DNA from: Apostichopus japonicus
Lineage: Eukaryota; Echinodermata; Holothuroidea; Aspidochirotida; Stichopodidae
Direction of reading: 5' to 3'
Assembly (NCBI RefSeq): GCF_037975245.1
Contig: NC_092579.1
Location: 3,000,001 to 3,064,000, forward strand
DNA: 64,000 nucleotides
This document shows, piece by piece, positions 9,181 through 21,365 of the stretch. The notes beneath the pieces were generated by a model that saw nothing but the letters and a program-made list of their open reading frames with translations, was not told the DNA's origin and did not search any database. Position 1 is the stretch's first letter; each line of letters begins with the position of its first letter. The position numbers and the translations under genes are program-made.

Positions 9181-12100
9181 ATGTCTCTCCGAACATCAAT
9201 CCTGTTATTAGCAGCCATCGTGGTAGTGAGTGAGGCACAGAGGGCTACAGTGCCGAACCTCAGAGCAGAATGCTATGTTGGGAGATGGTACCAGGTAAGG
9301 ATTTCATTACTAGTGGAAGTGCTTTTGTTTTACTTTTTAATCTTGTCTCCTTTTCGTTTTTCATTATGCAAACGCTTGTACTGTGCTAAGAAGACAATCA
9401 GTAACAATTAAATGTCTTAGCCGGTGCTTAAACTTGCTAATACTTCGCAAAAGTACATTTCCAGTGGGTCACCATCAGGGCATTCCAAATTATTCACCGA
9501 TAGAAATTAAAGTGTTGTTAACCAAAGTAGGCATGTGATAGCTCCATTGAGGAAACATGATTCGACGAGGTGGTAGTAAATAATTGTCGAATTACGAGCA
9601 AGCCATCGGTGACCAAAAATTGACTTTCTAGCTTATTCGGCTGAGGCTGCTGACCATTTGACCAAAAAAAAAATGTGAGTCTCAAGTACGGTTTGCGTTA
9701 AAATGGTGCACGAATAGCATTATTGCAATACTCACGAACATATTCAGTATTCCTTTAATATTTTAATTTGAGCAAAGTAAGTGAAATACAAACAGTTTTT
9801 AGCGTGAATTCGGTACAATATGTAAGTTACATTGTTAATATTATGTTTAAGTTACCGCCCGATTTTCAAAAAGTATAGCGTTTCATTCATTTTTCTTAAA
9901 CCTTGTCTCATAATGCAGATTTCTAGAGTAAAATTAAAGACACGCATTTTATATGAAAGCATGCAGCTTGGTCATTGATTTAGAATACAATTTAATTGTA
10001 AATTGTTTTCAAGTTTGGTCCAGTGTGCAAGACATCCACGTCACGTGACTTCTTCGTATCTCTTTTTGCGTTTTTGTCGTAGATGTACACAAACGAATGG
10101 ACGAATTTATTCTCGAATCTTCCAAATCCAACGTGTGTCACCGCAGACTGTAAGTTACCTATTTATACATGTCACAGATGTCCAGAAACTTAATTCATAC
10201 AAAGTTTATCATCAGAGCAGCAATATTGCCTCGTTATAGCTATAATACTTTCAAGGGCGGCGGAAGCACTTTTAATCTGGGGGGGCACCGACATCAAAGG
10301 GCACTTTGCAGAAATTCGATTGGACTGATGTAGCCTTATATTTAGTACCCTTTATAACTCTTATTATATTATTTTTTTGCGTATACACATCACTCCATCA
10401 ACGCCCCCCCCCCCCACCCCTTTCATAGAAAATATGCATACTAGCTCTGCAATATCCAAAGTTGTATGCACGACTATCTGAGCCTAGCGCCACCATCGGT
10501 TGGCGCGGAGCGTACAAGAAAATTTTTGGTTTTACAAACCCCTCAGATGGCCAGAAACGGCCCTTCCCGAGTGTTCATTCCGGTTCCCTGGCCTCTTGCT
10601 AACTTGAGACACCTCAATTTTTATGTAGAAAAAGGGCACATTTTTAACCCTGAGGAAAAGTGGGGGGGCACGTGCCCCCTGTGCCCCCCCGGTTCCGCCG
10701 CCCTTGAATACTTTTCAAGACAAAAATCATGGGCAGTGGCCGGGATGGGTGGTTTTTGAAGGACACGAAGGAAAATAATATTAATTTATGTTTGGGAAAT
10801 GGTTTCCATAAATACACTATTACATTGCCTTTAATATGTAAGAAAAAACATCGTTTAACGTTTTGACAGAGACATGTTGTTTACGTTATTTCAATTAAGC
10901 AGTGTATACGATTATTGTCGTTGCATGTATGCGTGTGTATGTATGTATGTGTGTATGTACGTATGTCTGTTTGTCTTTTGAGGTTAGGCGAAAGGGTATC
11001 GTAGAGCGCACACGGCCGCTTCATGTAGACAATCAGATTCATCTTTCGCTAATTTAACCTGAATTGGAAGCACCAGATTAATGTCGATATTGTTTCATAT
11101 TTAATATCGGCTGAGTTTCACTTTTCTGTGATTGCAGCTACGTGACATTATTCAATGATAACTTATAATGCAATGAGAAAAAACAAACATGTCATTTCTT
11201 CCAATAAACCAAAACAACACTTTTAATATCTACGTTTCAATACATTGTTTTAACTTAATCCACATTTAGCTGATTCTTGGATCCGCTGTTTTCTCTGCAG
11301 ACGGCGCAATTAACGCCACTTACATATCCGTATTTAATTCTAATTTCGCTCTTGAGGACCAAGAATATGAGTCCATCAGCGGGTACGCATTCATTCCTGA
11401 CATCGAGGACCCCGGCAAACTTAAGGTGTATTTAGAGGGCGTCCCAGTTCTTGGTAATTGTAAGTACTTTATTTAATATATAAACTTATAAGTCATCAAA
11501 GCTACAGTGAGTGCATTTACCGCACACAAATCCACGAAACATATTTTTTCTATACATTCACTGACAATCCTGGCTCCTCCCGCCCCTGCATATATGCTGG
11601 TTACAATAAATCGGTGTGATGTTGGGCCTGTTTAGATGTGTTTCATTTGAACGAGTTGCTAGCCTCTTAAACCCATATTTTACCTTTTCTTACATTCATT
11701 CAAGCTACTTGAGCAATATATATTACTCATGAAGTGAAACAAGCTTCTGTGCTCTCAAAAGTTGCAAATAATCTGTGCAAAGTCTGAAATATAATAGCAT
11801 TAGAAAGTAAAAACGCTTAAGTGCCAAAAAAAAATGCCGACTGGCATACACCTCTATGAAATGTTTGGTATAGGTTACTGTTCAGTGTACGTGATGTTTC
11901 CATTGAAAACTTTAACATACATTCTCAATGCTTAAATCTACGGCTACAACTTGAATAATATCGAAGTGTTTTCCCTTCGATTGAAGCCTTTTGATTGTGA
12001 GAGGTGTTGTATTATGATATATACTATACTTTTGATTGTTACAGTTAGTTCTTATTTTGCATTGTTGCCCTCTATTGATGAGAACAGTGTATTTGTTTAT

Positions 12101-12735
12101 ATGTTCTGTTAGTTGTTGCTAACTTCTAGCGGGTATGTAATTGTAGATACCTGACAACAACACGAGACATAACGTTAAAAGAATGACAGCATAATTTAAC
12201 ACCTATTTGTCTTCTGTAATAAGATAAGTTGACAATACTTCAAGAGGCATTATACTGAAATATAAACTAACATCGTTTTAATGCATTTAGAAACTTTTAT
12301 ATTTGGAATGATGAACAATACATTATACCATTACATATATTCATACGTTCTAATGTATTTTTAATAACCAAATATTGTAATATTGAATTATATAAATGGC
12401 AATAGATCCTATTTTGGACATATAATGTTCTAACCACGCGTATCAATGTCTGTACATAAATTTGAAATGATATCTCATTCTTTCCGCTTCATTTTATAGA
12501 TTGGATTTTCAAACTCGGACCTATTTATGAGGGTTTCTATGACTACAGTTTAATTACCGAAAATGTCGACCGTCAGCTTTTTGTTTTGGCGAGAGATCCC
12601 GAACGTTTCAGAGAGTTATATGAAGCAGAAATTTTGGAATATCTTCGTTTAACCGGTTTTACTGGTGCAACCAAAGCACCCCAAGAAGTACCACACACAC
12701 CTGCATGTATCTATTCTCCACTTCCTGACCAATAA
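9181..12735 (+). CDS. Secreted lipocalin (apolipoprotein-D/Blc-like), 4 exons, 191 aa
   Basis: Exons 9181-9294, 10083-10149, 11301-11459 and 12500-12735, all with GT-AG borders and matching phases (0, 1, 1), give a complete 191-residue protein. Residues 1-19 form a signal peptide (MSLRTSILLLAAIVVVSEA). The lipocalin signature GRWYQ is at 34-38 just before the first junction. The second conserved region, YDYSLIT then LFVLARD, is at 127-146, and a C-terminal helix rich in E, R and L follows. Cys31, Cys56 and Cys183 could form disulfides; NAT at 65-67 is a possible glycosylation site. Length and motif spacing fit extracellular lipocalins, which carry small hydrophobic ligands in a beta-barrel. 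The start at 9181 is preferred over an in-frame ATG at 9094 because only the former puts the signal peptide at the N-terminus. The ligand and exact subfamily are unknown; intron 2 carries a hAT-type MITE. Confidence 0.9.
9295..10082. other. Lipocalin intron 1
   Basis: Canonical GTAAGG donor and TTTTTGTCGTAG acceptor. No repeat or nested gene was recognised. Confidence 0.7.
10252..10706. mobile_element. hAT-type non-autonomous element (MITE), 455 bp
   Basis: The element starts CAAGGGCGGCGGAA and ends with the exact inverse TTCCGCCGCCCTTG, so it has 14-bp terminal inverted repeats. It is flanked by identical 8-bp direct repeats AATACTTT (10244-10251 and 10707-10714). An 8-bp target duplication with CARGGG-type ends is the hallmark of hAT transposons. 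It encodes no transposase, so it must have been moved in trans. It contains long G and C runs near the ends and a core (10457-10617) shared with 14776-14935. It sits in lipocalin intron 2. Confidence 0.9.
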
Positions 12736-12736
12736 T

Positions 12737-12742
12737 AATAAA
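12737..12742 (+). terminator. Polyadenylation signal AATAAA immediately after the lipocalin stop
   Basis: AATAAA begins one base after the TAA stop at 12733-12735; a second AATAAA lies at 12883-12888. The distal one would give a more usual 3' UTR of about 160-170 nt. Confidence 0.5.
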
Positions 12743-12888
12743 AGACTATTGTCTTTTAACTGAACTTGAGTTACTTTAATTTAAAGCCAATGAAAAAGAA
12801 TTTAATTTTTGTGGTTTATATATCAATTAAGCTGGAATAATATTAGAAAAATATATTATGATGTATGTCATAAATAGTTCGTGAATAA

Positions 12889-14700
12889 AACTGTTATCGA
12901 ACGTTCAAGGTACCAAAGGCAATTGTTTTCTCCTTATGTGATCTTTGACTCAAGATCCCGCCCCCTCCCCTCCCCTCCCCTACCCTCCCCTCCCACACCA
13001 CATCACATTTTCTCTCTTCCCGGGAAGAGCAACTGCGCTAAAAAAATAATAGTAACAATTATAGTAATAATTTTTTCCTTTTTTTTTAGAATCAACCTAT
13101 ACCTTACTTGTCGTGTCATCAAAAAAATTCCTGATGCTTTCAGTGTGCTGGTGTTAACGCTTCGCATATTTACTCCTTAGTTATACAATATTTAAATGAA
13201 CCATTATCTGAATAGACTTTGACTTGGATAATTGAACATTGCGCATGAGCAACCTGGCTGGCAGAAACAAGTGTTATCTCATCATGATATCCAACCAAGT
13301 CGGTCGTATTCCTTCCCGAATAATGTTGATATCTCTAATGTACAAAACATGACAAAAGCAGTTGAAATTCTCACTCAATATTCTTTTTCATAGAAACAAC
13401 CCCCCCCCCCAATGCTCCTTCTACCTGCACCCTGCTAGCCTGCATATGAGTCATGAGCATATGAACTAAAATTGCCAAATGAGGACTCTGGCTTATCTAT
13501 TATGAGATTTTTAGCCTACTATAACCTCCCTACGCCGAGAGCTGCCGCTCTTCTTTGGGTATCATTCCTTTCTTCTGTTATTACACGACACAGAGGACGG
13601 GGAACATCCAGTGGAAAGTTATGATGCGTTAAGGCCTCACTACAAGTAGGATTAGAGGATAAAGCCCCGGCCCGGGATCAATTAGTGGCCCCCAGAAAAT
13701 ATAATGAAACATATAAGTCATCCACATTTACGTTATATACTTAAAGGGTGTGAAGACTCGCGCAAAAAGAAACATGTAATGCCGGTAATTTGACCTAGTT
13801 TCGAATGAGGTGTAACAGAAGTGTTATACACCACCATCGATCCCAGAAATTACACACACAGCTTGCTACCGTCGGTAATTAGACACTAGTGTACAGTCAG
13901 TACATACAGCTGCGGTCAATACTCACAGCACAGTATATACAAACGATACAGGGATGGACATCTCAGGTCCAGCTAAAGAATAAAGATAACAATTAAGGTA
14001 TCACGTTTCATTACTGTCTGCATTTTATAGCGACACGAACAAAACGTCACTTGCAAGCAACAGAAAGTTAACTTTTTCAGATGGCCGCACGAGGTTTGGG
14101 GTGAGTCTTCAATGCCTTTAACGAAATATGGACTTCCACACGGGAGGACAAATCCCGTGGTCAGAACTGGTTCTTGAAGCACCTGTGTGCCTGCAGAGTA
14201 CCGTCTGTGCACGTACCATGGAAATATAGAGATAATCTTAAACTCGCCTCAAATGCTCTAGACATCTCGGTAACCATGTTAAACTTGCCATGCAGAGTGT
14301 AAACTAATATGTATGTAACTAGTAACAGCTAGAGGTTATGTTGCCTCCACACAGCTAGAAAAACTGAGATGCTTACTTACTCACATTTATCTACGTCATG
14401 TCACTTGTTTTCTAAGACCGAGAAACTTGGTGTTATTTTGAAGTTCCTTTAAGCCGAGAACTATCAAACGAGTTGTCTTCAAGTTTGGCAAAATTGATGT
14501 TTAAATTTGAAATTATGAGCATGACCCCTCTCTAACTAGACGATACGATATATCAAAAAAGGAAAATGACAACAAAAAGAAAGAGAGTGAGATGAGAGTA
14601 AACAAACAAAGAAAACTGTCTACCATTAGTTACTTTTTGCTTTTTGTTGTAGTTTGAGTCCAACTCCGAACAGACATGCGAGTATTGGACTCAAAACATA
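12889..14700. other. Intergenic DNA between the lipocalin gene and the repeat cluster
   Basis: Contains a (CCCCT)n tract at about 12959-12997 and a C run near 13400. No gene, RNA gene or complete transposon was recognised. Confidence 0.5.
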
Positions 14701-14706
14701 CAGCCC

Positions 14707-15372
14707 TGTCGACAGCGAAGTAGCCAGGAATTTGAAAAGGGGGGGGGGCACTTTGTTGCGATTGATATGGTTTTTCAAAGTTGTAGGCACGACTATCTAG
14801 CGGAGCGCCACCATCGGTTGGCGCTGAGCGTAGAAGAAAATTTTTGGTTTCACAAACCCCCCAGATGGCCGGAAACGGCCCTTCCCGAGTGTTCATTCTG
14901 GTTCCCTGGCCTCTTGCTAACTTGAGACACCTCATTCAATACCACTTTTAAACCCAAACAACAAAAGAGTTAAATTAGTACGTAATTCAATACTACATAA
15001 TGTATTTAAAATTAGCAAGGTACATGTACAGAGTAGTCTTACTTTTCAAATTCTGATACTTGTAGATACAAAGATAGGCCAGAAATAGATGTTAAAAAAC
15101 TGACAAGATCGGAATCTAGTCTTTTTCGGCGGGTAGAGTGTTAAATGAAGCGGCACGCGATAGAAATGACAGCCTACTAGATGACAGAAGAATAGGTCAC
15201 CTAATTTAGCCATATTCTTGCTACGTTGGTTTCAATAGTTTTTCCTGTCTAGACTCTTAAACTCGTCCAGCAAGCTTATGGATTTGAATTATGGGTGTTT
15301 TTTTTTAAAGGTAACTTGGCCAAAAAAAGTGTAGGCCCGGGCCTGCAGTGCTACATATTAGCTTCGCCCCTG
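14707..15372. mobile_element. Possible DNA-transposon remnant containing the shared 160-bp core
   Basis: The segment 14776-14935 is roughly 90% identical by eye to 10457-10617 of the hAT MITE, in the same orientation, including AGCGCCACCATCGGTTGGCG. Possible ends are CAGCGAAGTAGCCAGG at 14707 and TAGCTTCGCCCCTG at 15359-15372, which are weakly inverse. I see no clear target duplication, so the limits are uncertain; the core match itself is firm. Confidence 0.5.
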
Positions 15373-15897
15373 ATCATATGATATCATATTATCAGCAGAT
15401 TTTGTTTCCTGTTTGATTTACGTTACATGTTCTTTTACGTAATATATCAGAAACCACAATCATAGTGCTCCTTTACAATTTTTCCAGTAGGATGATTCTT
15501 GTTTATTGTCAAATGTCTGGACTTTAATACATTTGACCAACCTGATGGACAATATAAAATTTCATATTTTGTAATATAGCCAGATATGCAGTGGTCTAAA
15601 AACAAATATCGTTATCGCAGTGTATTAGGCAGTGTAATAATTATTTATAAGAAGTGCGTATCACGTACGATTGCTAGCTTAGCTTCATAACATGCTGTTC
15701 GTGCAACAACTTAGGACGAATCATAGAAAGGATGAGAAAGAACGTTGTCGACGTTGTTGTGCATAGGCCTACGGTTCGTGACATTCCATAGAGTGCGGTT
15801 AGGTAGGCAATATGTATTTTATTACGCAGTGGCCAACTGTAGGCTTGTAATAGGCTATAGGCTAAATTTAGCTTATTGCATCTACCAAACTAAGTAA

Positions 15898-16447
15898 GGC
15901 ATAACTTTTTTTCTAATAGGGTTGTGAATGCGTGGAATGGTTTGCCTGAGAAAGTTGTACTTGCAAGTAGTGTCAATGGGTTTAAGAATGCTTTGGACAA
16001 GCACTTTAAGCATTGTAATCGGGTCTGAGTGTTTGTGTCTTCAATTTTTTTCTCTCTCTATAGGGTCCTTGATGGGGACTTAAGTATCCCTCCTGATCCT
16101 TTTTTCTACTAAACTAAACTAAACTAAACTAAACTAAACTAAACTAAACTAAACTAAACTAAACTAAACTAAACTAAACTAAACTAAACTAAACTAAACT
16201 AAACTAAACTAAACTAAACTAAACTAAACTAAACTAAACTAAACTAAACTAAACTAAACTAAACTAAACTAAACTAAACTAAACTAAACTAAACTAAACT
16301 AAACTAAACTAAACTAAACTAAACTAAACTAAACTAAACTAAACTAAACTAAACTAAACTAAACTAAACTAAACTAAACTAAACTAAACTAAACTAAACT
16401 AAACTAAACTAAACTAAACTAAACTAAACTAAACTTAACTAAACTAA
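15898..16447 (+). mobile_element. LINE 3' end (RT C-terminus) with ~340-bp (AAACT)n tail, copy A
   Basis: Codons from about 15918 read RVVNAWNGLPEKVV and continue through [11 protein letters not shown] to a TGA. This is the typical C-terminal tail of CR1/L2/Rex-like LINE reverse transcriptase polyproteins. A short 3' UTR (GGGTCCTTGATGGGGACTT) follows, then a pentanucleotide tail (AAACT)n from 16108 to about 16447 with one irregular unit near 16431-16440. The element is truncated at its 5' end, as is usual for LINEs. An inverted copy lies at 17090-17325. The tail ends about 275 bp upstream of the NDUFA6 start codon. Confidence 0.8.
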
Positions 16448-16722
16448 AAGAGCACTGACAAAATACCATGCTAAAAAACGACAGTTTTCAACATTTTTTC
16501 GACACTGATCCCCCTGGCTACGTCCCTGCCTGCCGATACCGTTGTGACGTTATGGCTATGCAACCCGAGTAACATCGAGGTCGCAGCTAATTTTAGGAAC
16601 CTCGGAAACAATTTTGTCTCTTTGTGCGTTCATCAAGGATACAATAAACACTGATTTCAGTACGCAGTTTACAGGCTGCGCTGTAGCTTTGCTCTTTCCA
16701 TGACCGAACTTTAGAGAATAAA

Positions 16723-19700
16723 ATGTCACTTCCCACCCAAGCTGCGAGGGCAGCTGCCGTCGCAAAGGTGGTACAACCAATTATGTCGAGAAATGCAGAG
16801 GAAGCTCGGCGGAGAGTTATTCAGCTGTACAAAGCTTGGTGGAGGGAAATGCCAATCACCGGTAACATAGTTCGGCTAACATAAAGTTGATAGGCTATAC
16901 CCTTGTAATATTATCCCATTGAGTGATAGAGGAATAGACCAAGGCCTAGTCTAACAGTTAGGCCTAATTTACGAGTAACGTTAGGCTACAACTTGGTAGC
17001 GTAGTGTCACTTAGTACTATACAACAAGTACTGTAGGTTAGTAAAAGGCAGGCTGCGGTAGTCCTAAATATCTTAGGGGTAAACAGGATGCGTTTAGTTT
17101 AGTAGTAAAAACACCAAGTCCCCATCAAGTACCCTATAGGAGAGAAAAAAAAACTGAAGACACAAACACTCAGTCAGAGTTAGAGAGTCAGACCGATTAC
17201 AATGCTTAAAAGTTAAAATGCTTGTCCAAAGCATTCTTAAAGCCATTCACACTACTTGCAAGTACAACATTCTCAGGCAAAATGTTCCACTCATTCACAA
17301 CCCTTTTAGAAAAAAAAATTATGCAGAATATTAATCCTACTGTGTGACTTTTGGAATGAATACCCTCGCTTTGAAAATTGGCTCCTAAGGCCTAACCACA
17401 ATGCACAGTATTTCGCCATTGGTTACGCAAATTCCATCTCGATGACGTCAGGGATTGAAAAACTCAATCGAGCAGTAATGGAATTACAGGCAAGGGAATA
17501 CGCAAGAGTAAACAGGGAAGAAAGTGATATACGGATACCTACGGAGGTGGAGTTTGTTTGTTGCCATGAAGTTTATAATTTTGCGAAGCTTCTTTCACCC
17601 CCAGAAGGCTGTATAACAGTAAAAAAAAATATGACTTTGAAACCGTTTGCTAAAATAGAGCGGAACTAAGAGCTACCTTTGTGATGAGGAACGACATCCG
17701 TTGCCACACAAGGAACATACCATTTGAATTTGATATGAAGTAAGCCCAAGTCTGGCAAGGCATGCTGTATGCTTAATGTTACAGTCAGCCTACATTGTAA
17801 CTGTACTGTAACTGAAGTCATCAAGATGGAATTTCAGGCATACAAGACAAGTTGCCAGTAACATTTGGGAAAAATTAGTCTCAGCGGTTCAAACAACAAA
17901 TTTTTTGCTCACAAAGCAGCTTTCTATTCTGCATACTCCTAGGGTTGAATGGTAAGAGAAGGAAATGAAAGATGTGATACTCCATGAGTGACATTAAACA
18001 TTTGCCTGTTTAAGATGGATTTTATGTAGTGGGGTGTTAACACAATCTTGTAAAGCATTAATGGTTTGGTTATATATGAAGCAGTATGCTGTGTTGATTT
18101 CAGTTCAGTTGTGATTCTATAGTAAATCCTCATAATAATGCTTGCTTGACCAGGGACTAAATTAGTGTTCAAATTTTGTGAAGCAGCTGTGGCATGCTCT
18201 GCAATTTGTCTCTTATCAAATACTACAGTTCCTGTGAAAAGCCACCGCTATACATCTCTGACCATTTTGCAATTGTGATGCAATACCAGATAATGATTTC
18301 CTGTTGACAACTAGCTTGACCAGTTCAGTTCCATTTCCAACAAATGAATAAATCAAAAGCAATTTCCTGTGTGGATTAGGATGCAATAAGTTTGTGTAAA
18401 TACTGAAAACAACTAAATACCATAAAAGTTGAAAATAGAAACATTTTATGGTTGTGATGCTTTTTCAAGATACCAATTGGTGAATGAACCTTCAGTAGGT
18501 GGACAGTCAGACACTAGAGCACCAATGGTTTAGTTGCTCATATCATAAACTAGTTGAAAAAAATATACAGCCATTTATATGCATGGTATTTCTTCATTAA
18601 ACAATGGTGCAAATCTGCAGCACATTGGCTATCCGTATACCATATCATGCATCCTATGTATAGTTCCTATTAAAGATATTGCATTCACAAACTTAACGTA
18701 ACACACATACACACATAAACATTCAAACTAATGTTTTGCTTTGTCTGCTACAGTACAACCTTCAGTCCACCTACGGCTATTTTTCTCTCTATTGTTCGAC
18801 AACATGTGACAGGAATTGCTTTTGTCCCACGCCGCATGCCATCATGATCGCATAGGTTCCTGTTGTATTTAGCATGTGAACCAAATGTTTGTCTGGATTG
18901 ACAACCAGATTGACAATGAAATTTTCAGAATGATGGATTTGGGAGAGTGAACGAGAAGTTGACCAGCTGGTCCCCAATGCTGAAATACCATCCTCTCTTG
19001 TGACCCATAGCAGAGCATGTATCTTTTGATATAAAACATGTAATAGAGGAGTGGAGTAAAGACTTATATGAATCGACGGTCAACTGGTGAAAGCTGTGCA
19101 AGGGTGGGTCTTAGTTTGGTCTTAACTTAGAGAATACTGGCCAAGGTTTGTGATCTTGTAATATAATGGTTGAATACAAAGTTACAAACAAAACAGTACT
19201 GATTCATTTAATAACAAACAAGTCTCCAGTTTCCCTTTTAACAGATTTGCTACAATTGAATGGTATCTCTAATTGCTTGTTTCCAATAGATTCTAGGACG
19301 GCAAAACCTGTGTTACTTCAAATCACAATCAGACTAGATTGGAATTTTAGAATTGTAGAGGTTGTTCTCTGAGCTTGGAATTGTAGAGGTTGTTCTCTGA
19401 GCTTGGAATTGTAGAGGTTGTTCTCTGAGCTTGTCTTGGTGTGGAAGCCCCGAAGAAACAGTTAAAACTTTGATAGTAAATCGGAGAAATTTTGAATACA
19501 GATTTCCTTTTTGTTTCTGTGTGCAGTCCAAGAGTACCAGCTGGACATTTCAGCAAAGCAGGGGCGACAGAAGATCAAGGAACTTTTCATGAAGAATGCC
19601 CACATCAAAGACATCAAAGTGATTGATATGTTGGTTATCAAGGTTTGTTACCTAGACAACAGATTTTTGTTTGGGGGGGGGGGCATTTATGCCTGAATTC

Positions 19701-21365
19701 CATCGATGTCAAATTTACTTGGATTCACAGCTGTACAATACAACTATCATTCTCTTAGTTATTGAGATTCATTTAACTCTGTATTTTACTACAAAATCGA
19801 GATTTTGTGCAAGATATGGTGTGATGAATATATTTCTGGGTACTGTACAATAAATACTGAAATGCATTAAATGAGAATATCAATGTATAAAATATAATAT
19901 TTATGTTATGGTTAATTATTGGGCAAGAAATATGTTATAATGTTGTTATTTTGTATTAACCTTTCAAATCATAATTCTGGCAATGATCTGTAACCAACAG
20001 GCTTTCTCCATTCTAATTTAGTAATGTATATGGTGCTTAAGATTACCACAGATTTAAGCAGTGGAGCAAGGTTAGATATTTGTTAAATTTAATTGACTTT
20101 AGCAAACTGATCAGCTCTATGCCTTGGGCAATATGAAATAGCGCCACCACTTTCAAGTGATTTCAAGTTCTCAACAAACTAACTGTGCAGAAGGAGAGCA
20201 GCAATGAGTGTTGCTTTTTTAAGAAAGATTGACCAGCTCAAATTCCAGAGCTATGTTTGAAAGTACAGGCACTAGATGATATTAGCACATTATTAGTCAA
20301 TAACAGGGAAAGTACTCTACTGGAGAAAGACACCAAATAAATCTCCAAAAAATGTTAATAATTAAGAGTCATAAGGGATGTAATATGGGAAGTTAAGATA
20401 CAAACGTATAGCTCCTGAGGCATTTTATTTACAAACAAGGAATAAAACTTACAGTTTACACACATACACATAATAATAAATAAACACAAACACACCGTCA
20501 TGACCAACATAGATTTGTGATGCTCTCCACAATGGAAGCCCAAAAACTGTATCTGAGGTTAGACCACAAGTTTTGTATACAGATGCCCAAGTGTCTCAGA
20601 ACGTTCCAAGTTTTAAGTTACTTTTTGCTAAAAAAAAGGGTTTTTTTGTTTCTAAAATGAACTTTGGTTATTTTATCAGCAAGTGATCACTGGGCCATTG
20701 TCTTTCCGGTTCAAGGATTCGTTGCTCCAGCCTCTCCTTCCCAGGCTTCCCTATAGGACACTTTCTCAGTCAGAATGCACGATGGCATTATCACTTTTAA
20801 CTGAATTGATTAAAAAGTTCCATTTCTCACTTGACCTAGGGCCTCCCCTTATGTCATTGTTACTGTTGTAATCTTTTGGAGAATATCAACTGTTTCCTAA
20901 TAGGAATCTGAGGCCTTTAAAGCATATTTTAAGAAGTGAGGCTTTAGGTGCTAGATTCTTCAGTTGCAGCTAATTAAATCGTCAAAACCACAATGCAATT
21001 TTTGCATCTGTTCTGCTTTAAAATAGTTTTTAAAATATTGGAACTAGAAAGTCCATTTGTAACCGTTGTGTTCATGGCTAAAGAACAGACTGCAAAGATG
21101 GAACAGTTCCATTTCTTTATATACTGATAACTTCTCATTACTTGAGCTTTCAATGGTAACATTTTAGCACCACTTTATACTCAAGTATAGTGAGTAAAGA
21201 AGAGGATTTAGGAATTTCATCGCATTGATTTTGCAGGGTAAGCAAGATCTAGAAGAAACAATTCACATTTGGAAGCAGCGGACCCACCTGATGAGGTACT
21301 TCTATGAACCACCGAACAAACCACCAACAGACTTCCTATCCGGATTCTATGCCGGAAAACGTTGA
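16723..21365 (+). CDS. NDUFA6: NADH dehydrogenase (ubiquinone) 1 alpha subcomplex subunit 6, 3 exons, 127 aa
   Basis: Exons 16723-16861, 19527-19642 and 21237-21365 join in phases 1 and 0 into a complete 127-residue protein, the usual length for NDUFA6/B14 (about 128). Residues 28-42 ([15 protein letters not shown]) hold the LYR-type motif, here L35-Y36-K37. [28 protein letters not shown] and the FLSGFY ending match the family in order. NDUFA6 is an accessory subunit of mitochondrial complex I on the matrix arm and docks the acyl-carrier protein NDUFAB1 through the LYR fold. There is no cleavable presequence, as expected. Possible polyA signals AATAAA lie at 21748-21753 and 21761-21766. The gene is tail-to-tail with CANT1. 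Its promoter and exon 1 are flanked by inverted LINE fragments. The Arg-to-Lys change in the LYR triplet is conservative. Confidence 0.95.
17090..17325 (-). mobile_element. LINE 3' end, inverted copy B in NDUFA6 intron 1
   Basis: The reverse complement reads TTTCTAAAAGGGTTGTGAATGAGTGG..., the same sequence as copy A at 15898 with scattered differences and short insertions. It ends ...TACTACTAAACTAAACGC, so it keeps only about two tail units. It lies within NDUFA6 intron 1, about 230 bp downstream of exon 1. Confidence 0.8.
17443..17450. promoter_or_regulatory. Palindromic CRE-like site TGACGTCA
   Basis: A perfect TGACGTCA octamer lies in NDUFA6 intron 1, at the start of a short open frame (17442-17669) that I do not regard as a gene. 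A single octamer occurs by chance at about this density, so its function is unproven. Confidence 0.25.
17670..19349. other. Remainder of NDUFA6 intron 1
   Basis: AT-rich intronic DNA; no repeat or nested gene recognised apart from the features listed separately. Confidence 0.6.
19350..19433. repeat. Three perfect copies of a 28-bp unit
   Basis: The unit GAATTGTAGAGGTTGTTCTC followed by TGAGCTTG occurs three times head-to-tail, ending 93 bp upstream of NDUFA6 exon 2. Short open frames on the minus strand here are a by-product of the repeat. Confidence 0.95.
19643..21236. other. NDUFA6 intron 2
   Basis: GTTTGT donor and TTGCAG acceptor. Contains a G10-type run near 19672; otherwise nothing was recognised. 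Confidence 0.6.

Noticed and set aside
17442-17669. 75-codon frame in NDUFA6 intron 1
   Set aside because: The beginning looks mildly protein-like, but no family, splice context or polyA signal supports a gene.
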